The notes beneath the pieces were generated by a model, which did no database searches, was not told where the DNA came from, and saw only the letters and a list, made by a program, of their open reading frames with translations. A DNA stretch of 64,000 nucleotides from Mitsuokella sp047974105 (GTDB lineage Bacteria > Bacillota > Negativicutes > Selenomonadales > Selenomonadaceae). Positions 35,709-44,827 of the stretch are shown one piece after another. Location: NCBI RefSeq assembly GCF_047974105.1, contig NZ_JBHYRS010000007.1, positions 62,001 through 126,000 on the forward strand, in the 5' to 3' direction. The position numbers and the translations under genes are program-made. The stretch's first letter is position 1, and every line of letters begins with the position of its first letter.

Positions 35709-36476
35709 TTATTTGACGATGTGTTTGCCGCCGATGTATCTTGGCTGCCAGTAGCTGTTTGAGAGGCTGTCGATGCGGACGCCTTTGCTTGAGGAGGCAT
35801 GGATGAACTCGTTGTTGCCGAGGTAGATGCCGCAGTGCGAGGGGCCGGGCTCATAGGTCTCGAAGAAGACGAGGTCGCCGGGTTCAAGCTGGCTCTTACT
35901 CGTCGTGCGCAGGCCGAGACGGTACTGGTCGTCGGCGAGACGCGGGATGCTGATGCCGTTCTTGCCAAAGACGTACTGCAGGTAGCCCGAGCAGTCAAAG
36001 GCCTTGGGCGTGGCGCCGCCAAAGCTGTAGGGCACGCCAATGTAGGATTTTGCCGTTGAGATGATACTGCTGACCTTGCTGCGTTCGAGGATGGGCTTGT
36101 TGTTCGGGACGGTCGGACCGTAGTTTGGCGCCGTGCTCTTGATGCGTTCGAGCAGGGCTTCTTTGTCCTTTATGGAACCGTGGTAAATCGACTTTGTGTC
36201 CCGCAGAGCCCGCCAGGTCGCGTTGTTGACGATGCCAGTCGGACGGATGTTGTTGTCGCGCTGGAACTGTGTGACGACGCGCTTCGTCTCCTCACCGTAA
36301 ATGCCATCGATGTCCTTTATCGTATAGCCGACATTCTGGAGCTTCTGCTGCAGGAGCATGACGTCGCGTCCTGAAGAATTGAGTTTGAGCACAGGCGCGG
36401 CAAGGCCTGTCGCGGAAAAAAGCAGGGAAAAGAGTCCGGCAATGAGACCGGCTTTTATAAAATGACTCCTGTGCAT
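35709..36476 (-). CDS. Secreted peptidoglycan hydrolase, PG-binding plus NlpC/P60
   Basis: 255 residues: signal peptide (1-27, ending GLAA), a peptidoglycan-binding type 1 domain (about 30-92, with LQQKLQNVGY and DGIYGEETKRVVTQFQ), a linker, and an NlpC/P60 endopeptidase domain (about 135-255) with catalytic Cys162 in AFDCSGYLQ and His in PSHCGIYLGNNEFIHAS. It cuts stem peptides in the periplasm, remodelling the wall. The leader carries three copies of TTCCAAAAG at 36491, 36500 and 36512. It lies just downstream of the ArsR gene and MurNAc recycling operon, which would take up fragments that such a hydrolase releases, though co-regulation is inference. Confidence 0.92.
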   Translation of the reverse strand: MHRSHFIKAGLIAGLFSLLFSATGLAAPVLKLNSSGRDVMLLQQKLQNVGYTIKDIDGIYGEETKRVVTQFQRDNNIRPTGIVNNATWRALRDTKSIYHGSIKDKEALLERIKSTAPNYGPTVPNNKPILERSKVSSIISTAKSYIGVPYSFGGATPKAFDCSGYLQYVFGKNGISIPRLADDQYRLGLRTTSKSQLEPGDLVFFETYEPGPSHCGIYLGNNEFIHASSSKGVRIDSLSNSYWQPRYIGGKHIVK

Positions 36477-36556
36477 ATGAATCGGGTCCTTTCCAAAAGT
36501 TCCAAAAGAAGTTCCAAAAGTCTATAAAAGTCGCTGGAAATCTGCGCAAACCCGTG

Positions 36557-36943
36557 TCAGGTCATGGATTCGCGTACGTGGTCGAGACCCTGACACATGA
36601 GTTTGACGACATGGTCATCGTCGAGGGAATAAAACGCTTCCTTGCCGTCCTTGCGGTATTTCACGAGTCTGGCCGCGCGCAGCACGCGCAGCTGGTGGGA
36701 GATGGCCGACTGTCCCATCTGCAGGGATTCCGCGATATCGCAGACGCACATTTCTTTTTCTACGACAAGCAGCGAGAGCAGTTTGATGCGGGTCTTGTCA
36801 CCTAAGATCTTGAAGAGGTCGGCAAGACGCAGGCTGGTTTCGTCATCGAGTCTGTGCGACAGTGCGTCGTGTATCTTATCCGGATGGGGATGATTGATCT
36901 CGCAAAGGTCACAGAGCTCGTTCTTTCTGAGATTATCGTTCAT
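36557..36943 (-). CDS. ArsR/SmtB-family metal-sensing repressor
   Basis: 128 residues with a winged helix (DIAESLQMGQSAISHQLRVLRAARLV). Metal-site features like CadC: Cys pair in LCDLCEINH at the N-terminus and CVC in MCVCDIAES at alpha3. His residues occur in the N-terminal region. Members release DNA on binding Cd, Pb, Zn or As; the ligand here is not certain. No metal pump or transporter gene is adjacent. A promoter with TATAAT at 36983-36988 lies in the 3' end of mupG. Confidence 0.9.
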   Translation of the reverse strand: MNDNLRKNELCDLCEINHPHPDKIHDALSHRLDDETSLRLADLFKILGDKTRIKLLSLLVVEKEMCVCDIAESLQMGQSAISHQLRVLRAARLVKYRKDGKEAFYSLDDDHVVKLMCQGLDHVRESMT

Positions 36944-36978
36944 TGGTATAACGTATTCCTCCGACTACTTACATATAC

Positions 36979-38079
36979 TTATATTATATCAGTTTCTGCA
37001 TCGAACTGGAATGAAAACTTTCTTCCGGGGGTGATGTACTGCAGCATATTGCACTCGCTTTCATCGATCATCGCGGCGACATTCGTGCGCGGGTCGGCTT
37101 CCTGCGGCGTGCGGATAATCTGGAGTTCGCCCATGTAGCGGCCGTAGCCTTTATTGTCAATCGTGATGGCGCCAATGGGGCGCATGGTTGCGTTGTCCTG
37201 TTCGATGACAGCGTTCATTTTCTTTAAGAGAGGGCGGCTTTCCTGTGCGCGGATGGCGTCGCGCGCTTCATCGAGTCGTGACGTGAACGTATGAGAAAGT
37301 AATTTTCGCTGTACGGGGTCTTTTGTCAGCAGCCGGGCACGCAGTGTAATCTGGTCCCCCTTCAGGGCTCCGAGGGCGGCGATTTCCTCATCCGTCGGCA
37401 GTGAATCGGCGAGAAAGACAGAATCACAGCCAAGAGCCACGAGATGACGGGCCGAGACCTCCGCTGCTTCATCACGGTGTTCCTCCAGTGTCGGCAGGCC
37501 GTCTTTCAGCGGGGAGCGGCGGCGTCCGTCCTGACTGGGGACAAAGGCGCCGACGCGGATGCCGTAGTGATGAAGCAGGATGTTTGCGTGCACGAGGGCC
37601 TGTTCACTGAGCCCTGTGCCGCGGCGCGGATAAAAATTATGCAGGGCATCGATGCGGGCAAAATCCGTGCCGGCGTCCTGCAAATCCTGCAGAAGGCGGT
37701 GCGTGATGGTCGAAGCGTTGAGCTGAAAGCGCATTTCCGGGAAGCGGTGGGAAAGCGAGGCAATTTCCTCCGCAGAAAAACCGTAGTCAAGCCGCAGTGT
37801 CGTGATGCCGAGCATGCGGAAGGCCGTGGGATTGAACTCGGGCAGGCCGAGGAGTTTCAGCGTTGCGGGAGAAACATCGGAAATGACTTCCATATGACGA
37901 TGGCGGGCGGCCTTTAAGAGGACGCCGATTTCTTTTTTTAAGGCATTGACGTTGGTTTCCGGGATATGCAGGGAGGTGAAAATGCGCGAAATGCCGGCGC
38001 GGGCGGCTCTGGTGAGAAGCAGCAGGTTTTCATCGGGCGTGTTGTCGAGCCCCGGATAAAGGGAAATACCGTTTTCCAT
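36979..38079 (-). CDS. mupG: 6-phospho-N-acetylmuramidase, MupG family (DUF871)
   Basis: 366 residues from the ATG at 38079 after AAAGGAAG (an earlier ATG adds 13 residues). N-terminal beta/alpha barrel with ISLYPGLDN, ISRIFTSLHIPE and LRLDYGFSAEEI, and the C-terminal jelly-roll-like domain with IGAITIDNKGYGRYMGELQI. MupG of Staphylococcus cleaves the MurNAc-6-phosphate-GlcNAc disaccharide made by MurP uptake; the context here (murQ and murP in the same operon) strongly supports that reaction. It is last in the operon, 49 bases after murP. Alternative: a phosphosugar-binding protein of unknown activity. Confidence 0.88.
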   Translation of the reverse strand: MENGISLYPGLDNTPDENLLLLTRAARAGISRIFTSLHIPETNVNALKKEIGVLLKAARHRHMEVISDVSPATLKLLGLPEFNPTAFRMLGITTLRLDYGFSAEEIASLSHRFPEMRFQLNASTITHRLLQDLQDAGTDFARIDALHNFYPRRGTGLSEQALVHANILLHHYGIRVGAFVPSQDGRRRSPLKDGLPTLEEHRDEAAEVSARHLVALGCDSVFLADSLPTDEEIAALGALKGDQITLRARLLTKDPVQRKLLSHTFTSRLDEARDAIRAQESRPLLKKMNAVIEQDNATMRPIGAITIDNKGYGRYMGELQIIRTPQEADPRTNVAAMIDESECNMLQYITPGRKFSFQFDAETDII

Positions 38080-38128
38080 ATAAAACTTCCTTTCTTTTGC
38101 AGACATTTGCTTATGCAAAAGTCAGTAT

Positions 38129-39598
38129 TCAACTTTCTTCCGGCGGGTCATCGAAGCCGATGAGCCATGTGGCAATGAAGCCGCCGATATAGGCCGTGAC
38201 AAGTCCGAGAAGATAAATGGGAATCTGGTCCGTGGCAGCCGCGAGCGGCAGTCCCGAAATGCCGAGTGTCGCCGCGCCGACCATGAACTGGGCCTGCACC
38301 GCGCCGCCGCAGGCCCCGCCGATGCAGGCACCGATGAAGGGCTTGCCAAGGGGTAGGGTCACGCCGTAAATCAGGGGTTCGCCGACTCCCATGATGCCGA
38401 CGGGCAGAGCCGAGGCGATGGTTTTTTTGAGGAAGTGATTTTTCGTCTTGCAGTAAACGGCAAAACTGGCGCCGACCTGTCCGGCACCGGCCATGGCGAG
38501 CACGGGCAGCAGGATGGTCACGCCGTAGCGCGCGAGAAGTTCTGCGTGAATCGGCGTGAGCGTCTGATGGATGCCGAGCATGACCATCGGCAGAAAGGTG
38601 CCGCCTAAGATAAAGCCCGTGATGGCGCCGCCGGAGCCGATGGCGCTCGTGGCAGCCGTGCCGATGCAGTCGGACAGGAAGCCGCCTAAGGGCTGCAGGA
38701 CGCAGATGGCGATGGTGCCAGAGATTAAAAAGGTGAAAAGCGGTGTGAGGAACAGGCTGAACATCTCGGGGATGATGCGGCGCAGCTGTTTTTCAATCAG
38801 GGCGGCGAGGGCGGCTACGAGCAGCACGGAAATGACGCCGCCGCGTCCCGGCACGAGCGGTTCGCCTGTGAGATTGATCGAGGCGAGCCCCGGATGGGCG
38901 AGCAGGGCGCCTAAAATGCCGCCCAAAATCGGCGTGCCGCCAAATTCCTTGGCCGCGTTGTAGCCGACAAAGAGATTCATACCCCAGAAGACCGTACTGC
39001 CGCCAATGGCCAGGAGCTGATAGACGGCCGTCTGTGCAAAAGCAGGGTCAACCTTGCTGACAACATTTAAGGTGCCGCTTATGAGGCCGCAGGCAATGAA
39101 GGCTGGAATCAGCGGAATGAAGATGCTGGCGATGCGCTTAAAGAGAAGCTTTAGCGGCGTGGCGTTCTTCGCGCGTATTTTTGCGTGCAGGGCCCTGCCA
39201 TCGCCGACTTTGGCGGCTTCGGCAGCGGCTTTTGTACTGGTCTTTGGCGGCGTTGGCGAAGATTCTGCTTCCGAAGGAGCGGAAAGAGCAGAAGGAGCCG
39301 CTTTTTCTTCCCCGCTGTCGGTACTGTCCTGCTCATTTGAGGCAGACGGGCTGCTGAGCAGGGCCGAAAATGCCTCGGTCACGCGGTCCACGCGTCCGGG
39401 ACCGAAGATGATCTGGAGCTCTTCGCCGGCATCATGGACGCCGAGCACGCCGTTTATTTTTTTGAGCTTGGCGAGCATCGCTTCATCCTTATGCACGAGG
39501 ACAAGGCGCAGCCGCGTCATGCAGTGTGTGACGGATTGGATATTTTCCGCAGGTCCCGTCAGGAGATAAACCTGCCAGGCAATATCTTCATAATTCAT
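38129..39598 (-). CDS. murP: PTS EIIBC for N-acetylmuramic acid
   Basis: 489 residues from the ATG at 39598 after AGGAGG. EIIB domain (residues 1-85) with phospho-Cys26 in THCMTRLRL, a long Ala/Ser/Glu/Pro-rich linker (about 95-150), then EIIC with ten membrane segments. There is no EIIA, as in known MurP, which borrows the glucose EIIA; that component is not in the window. Located between murQ and mupG. It imports and phosphorylates MurNAc-containing sugars across the inner membrane. EIIC belongs to the glucose superfamily, so trehalose or sucrose would be alternatives but for the context. Confidence 0.85.
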   Translation of the reverse strand: MNYEDIAWQVYLLTGPAENIQSVTHCMTRLRLVLVHKDEAMLAKLKKINGVLGVHDAGEELQIIFGPGRVDRVTEAFSALLSSPSASNEQDSTDSGEEKAAPSALSAPSEAESSPTPPKTSTKAAAEAAKVGDGRALHAKIRAKNATPLKLLFKRIASIFIPLIPAFIACGLISGTLNVVSKVDPAFAQTAVYQLLAIGGSTVFWGMNLFVGYNAAKEFGGTPILGGILGALLAHPGLASINLTGEPLVPGRGGVISVLLVAALAALIEKQLRRIIPEMFSLFLTPLFTFLISGTIAICVLQPLGGFLSDCIGTAATSAIGSGGAITGFILGGTFLPMVMLGIHQTLTPIHAELLARYGVTILLPVLAMAGAGQVGASFAVYCKTKNHFLKKTIASALPVGIMGVGEPLIYGVTLPLGKPFIGACIGGACGGAVQAQFMVGAATLGISGLPLAAATDQIPIYLLGLVTAYIGGFIATWLIGFDDPPEES

Positions 39599-40535
39599 GG
39601 GTGGTTTCCTCCTGTGCTGAGGCTTTGCCGAGTGTTTGCCGTATGGCCGCAGCGAGATGGCCATATGCTTTTTCGAGAGCATTTCGGCCTTCGGATGCGG
39701 AAATGCCCGTCACGACCATAAGAATGGCGAGCTTGGCACGGCCGTCGGCTGCAGCAAGGGCTTTTTCCGCTTCGCCGCGCTCACAGCCGCTGCCCTCCAT
39801 GACGATGCGCACGGCGCGTTCGCGGAGTTTCTGGTTGCTGGCCCTGACATCGACCATGAGGTTGCCGTAGACTTTGCCAAGTTTGATCATCGTACCCGTT
39901 GAAAGCATATTGAGTACGAGTTTCTGGGCCGTGCCGGCCTTCATGCGCGTCGAGCCCGTGACGATTTCGGGGCCGGTGACAGGGGTCAGGGCAATGTCGG
40001 CGAGGGCGGCAATCTTCGAATGCTCACTGCAGGAGAGCGCAATCGTCAGGGCACCGAGCTCATGGGCATACTGCAGGCCGCCGATGACGTAGGGCGTGCG
40101 TCCCGAGGCAGCGATGCCGACGAGCACGTCTTTTGGCGAAAAATCGTGTTCCTTGAGGTCCTTGACCGCTAAAGCGGGATTGTCCTCCGCGCCTTCCTGT
40201 GCGCGAAAAATAGCGGGGATGCCGCCGGCGATGAGTCCCTGCACGAGCTCCGGGTCCGTGCCGTAAGTCGGCGGACATTCCGAGGCATCGAGAATGCCGA
40301 GGCGTCCTGAGGTGCCGGCACCGATGTAGAAGAGGCGGCCGCCATCTTTGAGGCGCTGGCTCGTCGCGTCAATCGCTTTGGCGATGGCGGGCAGGATTTT
40401 CTTTATCGCAGTCGAGATTTTGCTGTCCTCCTGCTGCATGATCGTGACCATCTCCAGCGTCGTGCAGGTATCGATATGGGCAGAAGCCGGATTGCGGCGC
40501 TCTGTCGTGAGTTTTGTTAAGTCCATGGTTGTCAT
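39588..40535 (-). CDS. murQ: N-acetylmuramic acid 6-phosphate etherase
   Basis: 315 residues. SIS domain with FYIGAGTSGRLGILD and the catalytic Glu in ASECPPTYG; MKAGTAQKLVLNMLSTG and VYGNLMVDV are hallmark segments. It splits the lactyl ether to give GlcNAc-6-phosphate and D-lactate. First gene of the operon, overlapping murP by 11 bases. With MurP and MupG it gives a complete recycling or scavenging route; the lactate made could leave or enter through the neighbouring lactate permease. Confidence 0.96.
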   Translation of the reverse strand: MTTMDLTKLTTERRNPASAHIDTCTTLEMVTIMQQEDSKISTAIKKILPAIAKAIDATSQRLKDGGRLFYIGAGTSGRLGILDASECPPTYGTDPELVQGLIAGGIPAIFRAQEGAEDNPALAVKDLKEHDFSPKDVLVGIAASGRTPYVIGGLQYAHELGALTIALSCSEHSKIAALADIALTPVTGPEIVTGSTRMKAGTAQKLVLNMLSTGTMIKLGKVYGNLMVDVRASNQKLRERAVRIVMEGSGCERGEAEKALAAADGRAKLAILMVVTGISASEGRNALEKAYGHLAAAIRQTLGKASAQEETTHEL

Positions 40536-40633
40536 AAAGGGAAAGCTCCGTTTCTATATATAATAGTAGGAATCATAAATTACATAGTATAGTATACCAC
40601 AAGAGGGAAAACGCCGGAAATGCAGGTCTGCGC

Positions 40634-40668
40634 AAAGAAAAAGACTGCCGCGGCAAGGCGGCAGCCAA
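40634..40668 (-). terminator. Terminator of the lactate permease gene
   Basis: On the minus strand CTGCCGC, loop, GCGGCAG, then TCTTTTTC. Confidence 0.75.
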
Positions 40669-40687
40669 GGATGTGTGTAAGCTGGCA

Positions 40688-42220
40688 TCAGCCAACGAGG
40701 GATTGACCAAAATAGACGATACAGCCCATGATGATGATGAACGGGATGTAGAACTTAACGGCAAAGTGCAGGAGTTTGCCCTCGCAGCCGACCGTGCCGA
40801 TGGCCGCCACGGCGATGGCAATGCTCTGCGGCGAAATCATCTTGCCGGCACAGGCTCCCGTGGCATTGGAGGCGGCAATCCAGGCCTGTACGCTTTTGCT
40901 GGCACCAATGGCCATGGCGGAGTCCGTCTGCAGCTTGCCGAAGAGCACGCACGAAGACGTGGCCGAACCCGTGATGAAGGTACCGATGGAGCCGATGAAC
41001 GCGGCGATGGCCGGATAGGCCGTACCCGTAGCGGCAACAGCCGTTTCGGCGATTTCATGCGTCATGCCGGCGTAGCCCATGACTTTGGCCGTAGCGATGA
41101 CGGTGATGATCGTGACGATCGTAAAGCGGAGGTTCCAGGCCGTGCGGCGCAGGCACGAGGTCATGCCGCCAAACGAAGCGCCCTGGATGGCACCGCCGAT
41201 GAAGGCTGCAAGAAGAATCAGCACGCCCGGCGTTGCCAGCCAGGTGAACGTATAGGGCTCGCCGCCGGGGCCGTCGTAGATGAGGACGCTGCTCTTGATG
41301 AGGTTCAGCGGGTCATGGATGGCCGGAATGAGTTTTGAGGTCATGAGCAGGAAGACGAAGATGAGGATGAATGGCATCCAGGCGCGGATGCCGCCCGCAA
41401 GCGTGAACGGCTCTTCATCTTCGTGCGGCGGCATGGCGTGTTCGGGGTCGTTGACCGGGAAAAGTTTGGCACAGCCGATGATGGCTGCCATGGCGACAAT
41501 CGCGCCGCCGACGACGGCAAGCTCCGGACCCATGAACATCGAAATGGCGATTTCAGCTGCCGAGAAGCCAACGCCGGCCGTCAGGCACATCAGGAACATG
41601 CCCTTGAGCCCCTTAAGGCTGTGGCTTGCGACGATGACCATGAGAAACGGGCAGAGGATGGTGAGAGGTGCAAGCTGCAGGGCTGTGTAAGTGGCGAGCA
41701 GGACAGGGTCCGTATCGGTGACACTGCCGAGCGTGACGAGCGGAATGCCGATGGAGCCATAAGCCGTCGGCACGGAGTTGGCAATGAGGCAGACCATAGC
41801 AGAAAGGACCGGATTGATGCCGATGCCGGCGAGCATGCCGGCAGGGATGGCGATGGCCGTACCAAAGCCGGCCATGCCCTCAAGGAAGCCGCCAAAACCC
41901 CAGCCAATCAGGAGAATCAAGACGCGGCGGTCGTTGCTCACGGAAGTCAGCATTTTTTTGATGGTATCCATGGCCTTTGTCTGGAGCGTCAGATTGTACG
42001 TAAAGATGGCCGCAATGATGACGAGCAGGATTGGCCAGCAGGCAAGAGCCACACCTTCGAGGGTGGCCTGCACAGCATGCGGGATCGTCATGTCATTGAC
42101 AAAAATGCCGGCTGCCAGGGCGATGACGAGTGCAATCGGGCAGGCCTTGTAAGCTGCCATCTTGAGCACACTCAGCGCGATGATGAGCCAGAGGATTGGG
42201 GAGAGCGCGATGAGAAACAT
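40688..42220 (-). CDS. lctP: L-lactate permease
   Basis: 510 residues with about 13 membrane segments. The GWGFGGFLEGMAGFGTAIAIPAG and LVTLGSVTDTDP segments and the LIANSVPTAYGSIGIPL stretch identify the LctP/GlcA family, which imports lactate (and glycolate) with protons. AAAGGAAGG precedes the ATG. Its promoter carries a perfect 10-bp palindrome in the spacer. It lies downstream of the ilvA gene and upstream (in genomic order) of murQ, whose reaction yields lactate. Confidence 0.94.
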   Translation of the reverse strand: MFLIALSPILWLIIALSVLKMAAYKACPIALVIALAAGIFVNDMTIPHAVQATLEGVALACWPILLVIIAAIFTYNLTLQTKAMDTIKKMLTSVSNDRRVLILLIGWGFGGFLEGMAGFGTAIAIPAGMLAGIGINPVLSAMVCLIANSVPTAYGSIGIPLVTLGSVTDTDPVLLATYTALQLAPLTILCPFLMVIVASHSLKGLKGMFLMCLTAGVGFSAAEIAISMFMGPELAVVGGAIVAMAAIIGCAKLFPVNDPEHAMPPHEDEEPFTLAGGIRAWMPFILIFVFLLMTSKLIPAIHDPLNLIKSSVLIYDGPGGEPYTFTWLATPGVLILLAAFIGGAIQGASFGGMTSCLRRTAWNLRFTIVTIITVIATAKVMGYAGMTHEIAETAVAATGTAYPAIAAFIGSIGTFITGSATSSCVLFGKLQTDSAMAIGASKSVQAWIAASNATGACAGKMISPQSIAIAVAAIGTVGCEGKLLHFAVKFYIPFIIIMGCIVYFGQSLVG

Positions 42221-42292
42221 TGGGTCCTTCCTTTCTAAGCTTATCGTTTAATTTGATGTACTTCATCTGAAAAAAAGATGAACGGATAACTC

Positions 42293-42322
42293 ATTATATA
42301 GACAGCTTCCCGGGAAAGTCAA
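42293..42322 (-). promoter_or_regulatory. lctP promoter with spacer palindrome
   Basis: TTGACT, 18 bases, TATAAT on the minus strand; the spacer contains TTCCCGGGAA (42307-42316), a probable operator. Confidence 0.6.
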
Positions 42323-42374
42323 TGCAAAAAATAAAGGTTTTATCTTTTTAAGAATCAGAATTTTCACCTGTAAT

Positions 42375-42419
42375 AAAGCAAAGAAAAAACCCCCATTGCT
42401 GGAGGTTTCTTTGCTTTGT
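42375..42419 (-). terminator. Terminator of ilvA
   Basis: AAAGCAAAGAAACCTCC ... GGGGTTTTTTCTTTGCTTT stem on the minus strand, with an AT-rich tail. Confidence 0.8.
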
Positions 42420-42447
42420 TTTCTATGGACTTCTAAGAATCTAAGCC

Positions 42448-43710
42448 TTAGTAAATCTTCTGGATTTCGTAGCCGTTCTTGTTCAGGGCTTCGACGATAT
42501 GCTGGATATGCTGTTCGTTGTGCGTCTCAACCGTGACAGTCAGCACGACCTTCTTGAAGCTGTCCGTGACCTTTGTCTGGTCGTGGTCGAGCTTGATGAC
42601 ATTGGCATTCTCTTCGGCGAGGATGCGCGAAACATTGAGAAGCTGGCCAGGCTTGTCCGGCAGCTGGACGGCAAAGCAGAAGACGCGGCCGCGTGCAATC
42701 AGGGCCTTGTCGATGAGTGCCGAGATGGTCGAAATATCGATATTGCCGCCCGAGATGATGCAGACGACTTTTTTATCCGTGAATGGCAGCTTGGCAAGGG
42801 CGGCGAGCGAGAGTACGCCGGCACCTTCGGCAACGAGTTTATGCTTCTCAATCAGCGAGAGCAGGGCGTTCATGATATCGATTTCGGAGACCGTGATGAT
42901 GTCATCGAGGTATTTCCTGCAGAACTCAAATGTCAAAGTGCCGGCCGTTTTGACGGCACAGCCGTCGGCGACCGTATCGGCCGTTGGCAGCGTTACGATT
43001 TTGCCCGCTTCGAGCGCTGCTTTCATGCAGGCTGCGTTCTCCGGTTCCACGCCGATGACTTTGACATTCGGGTTGACGAGTTTCGTTGCGAGAGCGACAC
43101 CGGAAGCAAAGCCGCCGCCGCCAATCGGGCAGAGGATGGCATCGACGTCCTTGAGGGCATCGATGATCTCAAGGGCCGTCGTGCCCTGGCCTAAGAGAAC
43201 CTGCAGGTCGTTGAACGGATGGATGTAGACATAGCCGTATTTTTTCTGGAGTTCAAGGCTGTGTGCATAGGCATCGTCAAAGCCATCGCCGAAGAGGACG
43301 ACCTCGGCGCCGAGAGCACGCGTGCCCTCGACCTTGAGGATTGGCGTCGTAGCAGGCATGCAGATGACCGCTTTGACGCCAAGTTTCCGGGCAGCGTAAG
43401 CGACGCCCTGGGCATGGTTGCCGGCAGAAGCCGTGATGACGCCTTTTTTGCGCTCTTCCGGTGTGAGCTGGCTGATTTTGTTGTAGGCACCGCGCAGCTT
43501 GAAAGCACCCGTATGCTGAAGATTTTCCGGCTTGAGATAAACGTCGTTATGACAGAGCTCGGAAAAATAATCGCTGTGAATGAGTCTTGTTTTGCGGGCT
43601 ACGCCCTCAAGCTGTTTGGCAGCGCGATAGACGTCAGCAATCGTCGTATGTTCAACAATCTCAGCATTGGAAGGGCTGGAAGGATTAGAAACTTTTTTTT
43701 CTTCAGACAT
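42448..43710 (-). CDS. ilvA: Threonine ammonia-lyase with C-terminal ACT domain
   Basis: 420 residues. PLP lysine in HTGAFKLRGAYN, SAGNHAQGVAYAAR substrate loop, GGGGFASG phosphate loop and ISGGNIDIS near the end of the catalytic part (to about residue 325). A single ACT domain (about 335-415) begins at VFCFAVQLPDKPGQLL. The single ACT layout is that of the shorter IlvA/TdcB-like enzymes; feedback by isoleucine is likely weak or absent, which is family knowledge. Converts threonine to 2-oxobutanoate and ammonia, feeding isoleucine synthesis or energy metabolism. Confidence 0.9.
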   Translation of the reverse strand: MSEEKKVSNPSSPSNAEIVEHTTIADVYRAAKQLEGVARKTRLIHSDYFSELCHNDVYLKPENLQHTGAFKLRGAYNKISQLTPEERKKGVITASAGNHAQGVAYAARKLGVKAVICMPATTPILKVEGTRALGAEVVLFGDGFDDAYAHSLELQKKYGYVYIHPFNDLQVLLGQGTTALEIIDALKDVDAILCPIGGGGFASGVALATKLVNPNVKVIGVEPENAACMKAALEAGKIVTLPTADTVADGCAVKTAGTLTFEFCRKYLDDIITVSEIDIMNALLSLIEKHKLVAEGAGVLSLAALAKLPFTDKKVVCIISGGNIDISTISALIDKALIARGRVFCFAVQLPDKPGQLLNVSRILAEENANVIKLDHDQTKVTDSFKKVVLTVTVETHNEQHIQHIVEALNKNGYEIQKIY

Positions 43711-43758
43711 ATTTAGGTTCCTCCTTTTATGAAGCGCGATACTTTCCGTATTTTATCC

Positions 43759-43788
43759 AGTTTATCACCATGAGCTTATAAAAGTCAA
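43759..43788 (-). promoter_or_regulatory. Promoter of ilvA
   Basis: TTGACT, 18 bases, TAAACT on the minus strand, about 50 bases before the ATG. Confidence 0.5.
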
Positions 43789-43922
43789 TTACAACTTTAC
43801 ACTTGACTTGTGAAAAAAATATTGGAAAAGAAAAAGAAGTTTTTGGAGAATTTAGAGGAATTTGCCCATGTGTTCGCGAATTATACCACATGAAGAAAGA
43901 ATACTACGGGAGGGATTCTTGT

Positions 43923-44369
43923 ATGGAAAGGTTGGCGCGTATCCTGGTTCCGGTTGACGGATCTGGTGCTTCCGACCAAGCCGTGCGTTTTGCCGCCATT
44001 CTGGCAGATGCAACAGGGGCTTCTGTTGACATCCTGCATGTATCTTATTTTGACAGCAGTACGGATGCGGACGAAGTATCGTGGCTGCCGGATAGTGTGG
44101 CGGGTCCCATAGGACCGGAGGCTGAGAAAATTCTGGAGCAGGCGAAAAGGCTCATTCCCAAGGCGGTGCTCTTTGAAGCACATCACCGCATTGGCAGTCC
44201 TGCTGAGACGATTTTGGACTTTGCCGAGGAAAGGCACAGCGATATGATCGTCGTCGGCAGCCGCCGCATGGATGCCCTGCATGCCGCCCTGCTCGGGAGT
44301 GTCAGCACAGAGGTTCTGTACGAGGCGAAATGCCCTGTGACCGTGGTCAAAGAAAATCCTCATCCGTAA
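43923..44369 (+). CDS. Universal stress protein (UspA family), first of pair
   Basis: 148 residues from the ATG at 43923 after GGGAGGG; an upstream ATG at 43803 is not supported. Usp fold with ILVPVDGSGASDQAVRFA at the start and IVVGSRRMDAL ... GSVSTEVL near the end. The ATP motif G-2X-G-9X-G-S/T has Arg at the second Gly, so nucleotide binding may be weakened. Together with the next gene it forms a tandem Usp pair, which may make a heterodimer. Role in stress survival is general for the family; the trigger is unknown. Confidence 0.9.
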   Translation: MERLARILVPVDGSGASDQAVRFAAILADATGASVDILHVSYFDSSTDADEVSWLPDSVAGPIGPEAEKILEQAKRLIPKAVLFEAHHRIGSPAETILDFAEERHSDMIVVGSRRMDALHAALLGSVSTEVLYEAKCPVTVVKENPHP

Positions 44370-44396
44370 TGGATATCATGTTAAGGGGGTAATACT

Positions 44397-44813
44397 ATGA
44401 TGAAGAATATCCTGGTACCGGTCGATGGCTCGGAAGGTTCGGACCGCGCTGTAACGGAAGCGATTTCTCTGGCAGAAGCATGTGATGCAAAGCTCAATTT
44501 CCTGTATGTCGCAAACATCAATCAGCTTGCCATCAATGCCTGCCTGTCCGATGCGATCCTTGAGGCTGTTACGAAAGCGGGCAATGTGGTACTTGACCGC
44601 GCCATGGAGATGGTTCCGTCTGGCATCGAAAAAGAAGCGTTCTCAGAGACAGGATCTCCTGCCGTCGTCATCCTTGACTTTGCGACGAGCAATGACATGG
44701 ACCTCATCGTCATGGGCAGCCGCGGCCTCGGCGTCGTCAAAGGCGTACTGCTCGGCAGCGTCAGCCAGTATATTGTCGAACAGTCGAAATGCCCGGTACT
44801 CGTGGTAAAATAA
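44397..44813 (+). CDS. Universal stress protein (UspA family), second of pair
   Basis: 138 residues after AAGGGGG. Begins ILVPVDGSEGSDRAVTEA and has the complete ATP-binding motif GSRGLGVVKGVLLGS, unlike its neighbour. It lies 27 bases after the first usp gene in one transcript, terminated by element D. A tandem pair of one ATP-competent and one degenerate Usp suggests division of labour; inference only. Confidence 0.92.
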   Translation: MMKNILVPVDGSEGSDRAVTEAISLAEACDAKLNFLYVANINQLAINACLSDAILEAVTKAGNVVLDRAMEMVPSGIEKEAFSETGSPAVVILDFATSNDMDLIVMGSRGLGVVKGVLLGSVSQYIVEQSKCPVLVVK

Positions 44814-44827
44814 CACGGCATTTGTGA

